The translations under genes were made by a program, and so were the position numbers. A stretch of 64,000 bases of DNA. Origin: Allium sativum. Taxonomy: Eukaryota > Streptophyta > Magnoliopsida > Asparagales > Amaryllidaceae. The stretch spans positions 32,663,159-32,727,158 of the forward strand of contig CM060909.1 in NCBI GenBank assembly GCA_030737875.1, read 5' to 3'. The notes under the pieces were generated by a model. It saw only the letters and a list, made by a program, of their open reading frames with translations, made no database searches and was not told where the DNA came from. Each line of letters opens with the position of its first letter. The first letter of the stretch is position 1. Shown here in pieces: positions 59,810-64,000 of the stretch.

Positions 59810-62800
59810 TGTTGGATCTAGATTAACCCTAGAGGGGGTGAATAGGGTTTATCATAGTTTTTAACTGAATTAGAAATCTGACAGGACATTATAATAATAA
59901 ACATATCACAGAGTGCAGCAAAAATAAAAATGCAGAAAATAAATCACACACAGATATACCCAGCTTCGGCAAAACCATGCCTACTGCTGCATTTCTAAGG
60001 TTTCTACTAGGTAAAAGAATATATCCCGCATACAAGACCATGTACACTCGCGAACCCCTCACTCCTATTCTAATCCTACGCTCAAAACCCTAGATTGATC
60101 GATATCCCCTTGATCAAAATTTCCCTGATTACAACCCCGTAACTAGTAACTCTAGATTTACAGAATCTAGCAACGGTCAGTAAACCCCAAACTGAATTCC
60201 CTAGTATTTTACAGACACTAGAACTGTTTGGACGAATTTCAAAACAAAAGGAATATACAACACAAAATTAAAAACATATAAAATAAAAATCCTAGGACTT
60301 AAAAATAAGGGTCATCCCCTTTTTAAATCATTAGCAAGGTTAAGCCCACTAACTTAAGTCCAGTCCACCCTTTTATTTCTTTTTGCCCGATCTCTTTGGA
60401 AAAAATATGGCGGCAACTAGGATTTTGGAAATCCTCCCAAATCTAGGTCGATTCAATGATGAAATTGTTTCAGTGATGCCTTGAATCGTTGGATGCTTTC
60501 AGTGCTACGATTTCTTTGATCAAACAATTTGGGATTTTTCTCTGGCGATCGAAACCCTAATTCGAATTGTGAGTTTTCTGATTTAAATATTTTCTTGTAA
60601 TTGTGATGCTTGTAGTTTCGATCCCCTTTGCCTGTGATGAAATAGGTGATGTTTATAGGATTATAAAATCCTATACTCTAAATTGATGACTTGGTCGATT
60701 TGTGGGTTTCCCCTTTTGAATTGTACCCATGAATATTATTGATGAACCTGGCTTGAATTTTATACTTCGATGAAACATATAAATCTAGAATTTGAATTTC
60801 CCCTTTCATTAATCTTGCTGTGGATTTGCTCGAAAAAGAAATCTTACTTTCAAATTTTAGAAATGAATCTTTAAATAAAAAATGGAAAGAAATGATTTTT
60901 CTCTTGCCTAAAAATATTCACTGTATTTTTGGAAATGTTTGTTTAATTGTTGCCGAATTTGTACTTGCAATATACTTTGCAATAGCATTATCCATTTGAA
61001 AAACTTTGCCAAATATGAATGGTTTTGAAAACATGCCGTGAATGAAAATTTGAATTCCTTGCCAACATAAATACTTTGTCCAATTTTTGATTGATTTTGG
61101 CTGAATAAAAACTTGCCAAACATGATTCTCTGATTTGTTGCCTGGAGCATGTTCATACCTTAAACTGTGCCTATAGTTCCTGATTTTGATTACAAGAAAT
61201 ATGATGCTCATTCTAAAATCTGGAAACTTTGAAATTGCTATTAAAAACAGAATCTTTGAACTATTTATATATTTATGCGTGATTGTTAAGCTTCTTCCTT
61301 TTCATGCATTTTGGTTTTCTTCAAACATGGAAACAAAGATTTCAGCCGTAGCTAATTTCTACAAGAGTATTTGCTGGAAATTTCTGAACTGTATGAATTT
61401 ACTCTTGCCAAATAAAATCCTATGAATGTTGTAGCATCATTTATCATATTGTACCTCTTGATACTTGCATTTCCAGTTTGCTTGGCATTAATATGTGCAC
61501 ACTCTTTAATCGATACTTTCTTGCTTCTAATGTTGGCTGCATTGCTTGAGTATGAATCATGTTGCTATGTCACTACTACACATTTGCTTGGTCATACATG
61601 TATACTGCACCCATGCTTGACATTTGCTCGAACCTGATTCATACTATTTTCTGTGTACATGCAATATTGATCACCTGCACATGTTTGTGTACACTTGTAT
61701 TTGCATTATAACTCCTCCTGGCTCACATTTGCTGACAGTTTACATGCACCATGCTTTGTATTTCACTTGGGCACATGTGCATTGAGCTTTTGCTGCTATG
61801 CAAGTATACATACATCCAACTTGCTGTCTTGACATCTTGCTGCATGTTAACATTGTGTTGAACTATTTTAACACTGCCTTGTACTTGGCCACTCTGACTT
61901 GACTTGAAAACTTTTTGCACCTTTATACATGCATCTTGTATTGCTAAACCATGTCTCGACCATTTTCATGCTGAACCCATGCATATTAATTTGTTGCTGA
62001 ACCGATGTTATAGCCGAACCATGCTAACTCATGTGTACTCTGATTTCTGAAATCATCACTTCAACCTGTTTTGCGCTTAAAAACTGTTTTTAAATGCCTT
62101 GTTGCACTTGAACTTGGAAATTTTGAGCTCGACACTATGTTTGAATTTGTTTGGGTTGACATGCTTAAGCTTGTTGTACCATCATTGACTTGTGCATGAC
62201 CACTTTTGTGATATGTTGAGTTGATTTCACTTTGGCTTTATTATTTGTTGAGCAGTCTTCGGCTTGGCTCGACCATTTTGATATGTGTTGACTATGTTGA
62301 CATGTGCATTGAGTCGAGAAAGTCCACGTGGCTACTCCTCAGTTGCTCGTTGTATGTTGATCGGCGAGGCAGTGCACACGTGAATATTTATACAGGTGTG
62401 TATTTGCAGTCGATCAAAAATTCCTGTCCCTATACATATACAAACTGTCTGCCTAGACACGATGAATCAGATCAAGTCATGAAAAATGATGAGAAACACA
62501 CCAGAAAATGAGGTAAATAAAATTTAAAAGTAAAATAATATTTGTTGAATATGAAATTATTTCTGTTCCATATACTCTGTGTGTGTGTTTCTATATATGA
62601 CAGGTATGAAGATGATGACTGGACTGACAGTGAAGATGCTGTGAAGACAGATGACTGAAGACAGTGAATGAAGAAGTGTCAGTAAATGTGTCTGTATATG
62701 AAAGTGAAAATGTATGTATATATGACAGAGTGACCGTATGAGTGTCGTAGTGATTCTGTAGTAAAGGAGCTGTGTATATGAAAAAAAATGTACTGTTTAT

Positions 62801-63152
62801 ATGTAATAAACAAGTTTGATTGAAATAAAATATTATTTTATTGTTGTCAAGCAAACTAATCTATTTCATTTAGCTTATTTACATGTACAATATTCAGGGA
62901 ATGTTTAAATAATGGAGTTACAAATAGTTGTACTGTTTGAATGTTTGAAATATAATATTTATATTTAAATAAAATACTCTGTAAATATTTGAAATTCTGT
63001 ACAGTTGTATCTATTTAAATATAAATATTATATTCCTATCTGTGATATTATATAATAGTACAATAACAAACACATTTCAAATAATAAATATTTGTTTGTT
63101 ATCATCAAACAAAAATCATATAATTGTGTATACAACACCATTATATACAACA
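59810..63152 (-). repeat. Copia element 5' LTR
   Basis: Copy of 52121-55464 with many substitutions and small indels. The TATA-like site (about 62430) is altered to tatacatatac. It ends acaaca followed by gtttg. Confidence 0.9.
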
Positions 63153-63157
63153 GTTTG

Positions 63158-64000
63158 TCCTCGTTTGTACGGTGTGGATTGGGGGTAAATTTTTTTTGCA
63201 TAATTACCATTGCTCCTTCTTCTTCTTCTTCACTTTTTACCTACAACATTAATTTTCTTGGACCATAATATTTGTTTATTGAGGATTTAAATCTTACTTC
63301 GAGAATTTCTTGAATGAATATCTGATAAATATTTCTACTTTGAACCCTAAGTAGGAATTAAATCGTTTTATCTAAACTAGTTAAGAGTTTGTTTGTTGGA
63401 TATAAATTGTTTGAATGTCCATGATTCTTGGATTTCGATCCATGGTCAGCTTCACATATACTTTTTCACTAAAAATATTATTTTTAGGGTTTGAGACGTG
63501 CAAAATGCACAAAAAGAATCTGTTTTTATGATTAAGTAACGGTCATGGTACCATCGTCATTACCAATTTCTGGCTTCGAGAACAACTAGGTCTTATAATG
63601 TTGACTCATGGTTGCCTGGTTCTAGTTCTACCGTTACCTTTTCCTATGAACCTTCTAAGTGTTATCCTTAGGAAAATAAAGTGATTCCTTCATTACTAAG
63701 GGCATGATTGTTCTTCAACAAATGTGATATTTGTCGTGTGCCTTATCTAAACTGGTCTTCGGATTATATTAATATCCACTATCTCTACTGTTCACCACCG
63801 ATAGGATTATGTGCTATTACTCCATTGTATTCTAATGAGTATGATATGAATTTATGTATTTATGGAATTATATCACCCGGTAGCATTATGTTTGATAAAA
63901 GGAGCCTTGGTCAATTACCACCTGGTGTTTGTGGTATTTCTCGGAAGAGGAAGCCTTTCGCATTGAAGAAATCCTTGATTACTTCTCAAGATGAAGTCAA
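63158..64000. other. Unrecognised DNA right of the copia element
   Basis: Continuation of 51344-52115 after removal of the copia element. A plus-strand frame is open from 63708 to the window end (about 97 codons), with pieces such as KCDICRVPYLNW and SPPIGLCAITPL. The same frame upstream has stops. It has no recognised domain, so it may be a decayed gene, an element of another kind, or chance. Confidence 0.3.

Larger units (their letters stand above)
52121..63152 (-). mobile_element. Ty1/copia-type retrotransposon, non-autonomous, minus strand
   Basis: It is flanked by gtttg (52116-52120 and 63153-63157), with 5-bp TSDs and TG...CA ends. LTRs are 52121-55464 (3' LTR) and 59810-63152 (5' LTR), about 3.34 kb each and several percent diverged (for example about ten changes in the first 83 bp). 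The internal 4.3 kb has a polypurine tract at the left, a primer site at the right and a decayed gag. No protease, integrase or reverse transcriptase remnant is seen between 55485 and 58317. Confidence 0.92.

Overview
This window looks like intergenic DNA from a large, A+T-rich flowering-plant genome, probably a eudicot. It has tRNA-iMet-type primer sites, a plant mobile domain gene, a plant PIF/Harbinger transposase and multi-kilobase LTRs. I find no host gene, rRNA, tRNA or CRISPR array. Nearly all of it is a stack of nested transposable elements whose borders can be read from target-site duplications (TSDs).

Oldest layer, 1 to about 51343, minus strand: a large non-coding retrotransposon derivative (element D) in the order LTR1 (end only, 1-66), internal 1 (67-4303), LTR2 (4304-37740, broken by insertions), internal 2 (37741-50952, broken by insertions), LTR3 (from 50953). 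The two internal regions share one LTR. LTR2 was hit twice. One hit is element A (5493-17647, TSD caaac), a complete and very young LARD with two 5531-bp LTRs around only 1.1 kb of non-coding DNA. The other is element E (19222-36634, TSD cagta), a solo LTR of the same superfamily. Internal 2 was hit by element B (38595-47829, TSD atact), another solo LTR, which itself carries solo LTR C (43436-46553).

The most interesting unit lies inside E: a 12-kb PIF/Harbinger-type DNA transposon (24037-36029, TSD TTA, 13-bp imperfect terminal repeats). It has the expected pair, a DDE transposase (plus strand) facing a Myb/SANT-like protein (minus strand). It also carries at least five further genes: a plant-mobile-domain (PMD) gene, a second SANT-like protein with a hydrophobic tail, and three GRF-type zinc-finger proteins. 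Arrays of palindromes built on AACGGCAAA/TTTGCCGTT, repeated every 31 bp, sit at both ends and in the central divergent promoter, each beside gene starts. Several accessory genes carry single nonsense codons compatible with C-to-T change at CGA or CAG codons, while the transposase catalytic domain, the main SANT gene and one GRF gene remain open.

Right part: unrecognised DNA (51344-52120 and 63158-64000) is split by a Ty1/copia-type element on the minus strand (52121-63152, TSD gtttg) with 3.34-kb LTRs. It keeps only a decayed gag, with no protease, integrase or reverse transcriptase.

All identifications are by eye. Domain names rest on recognised motifs, not on database searches.
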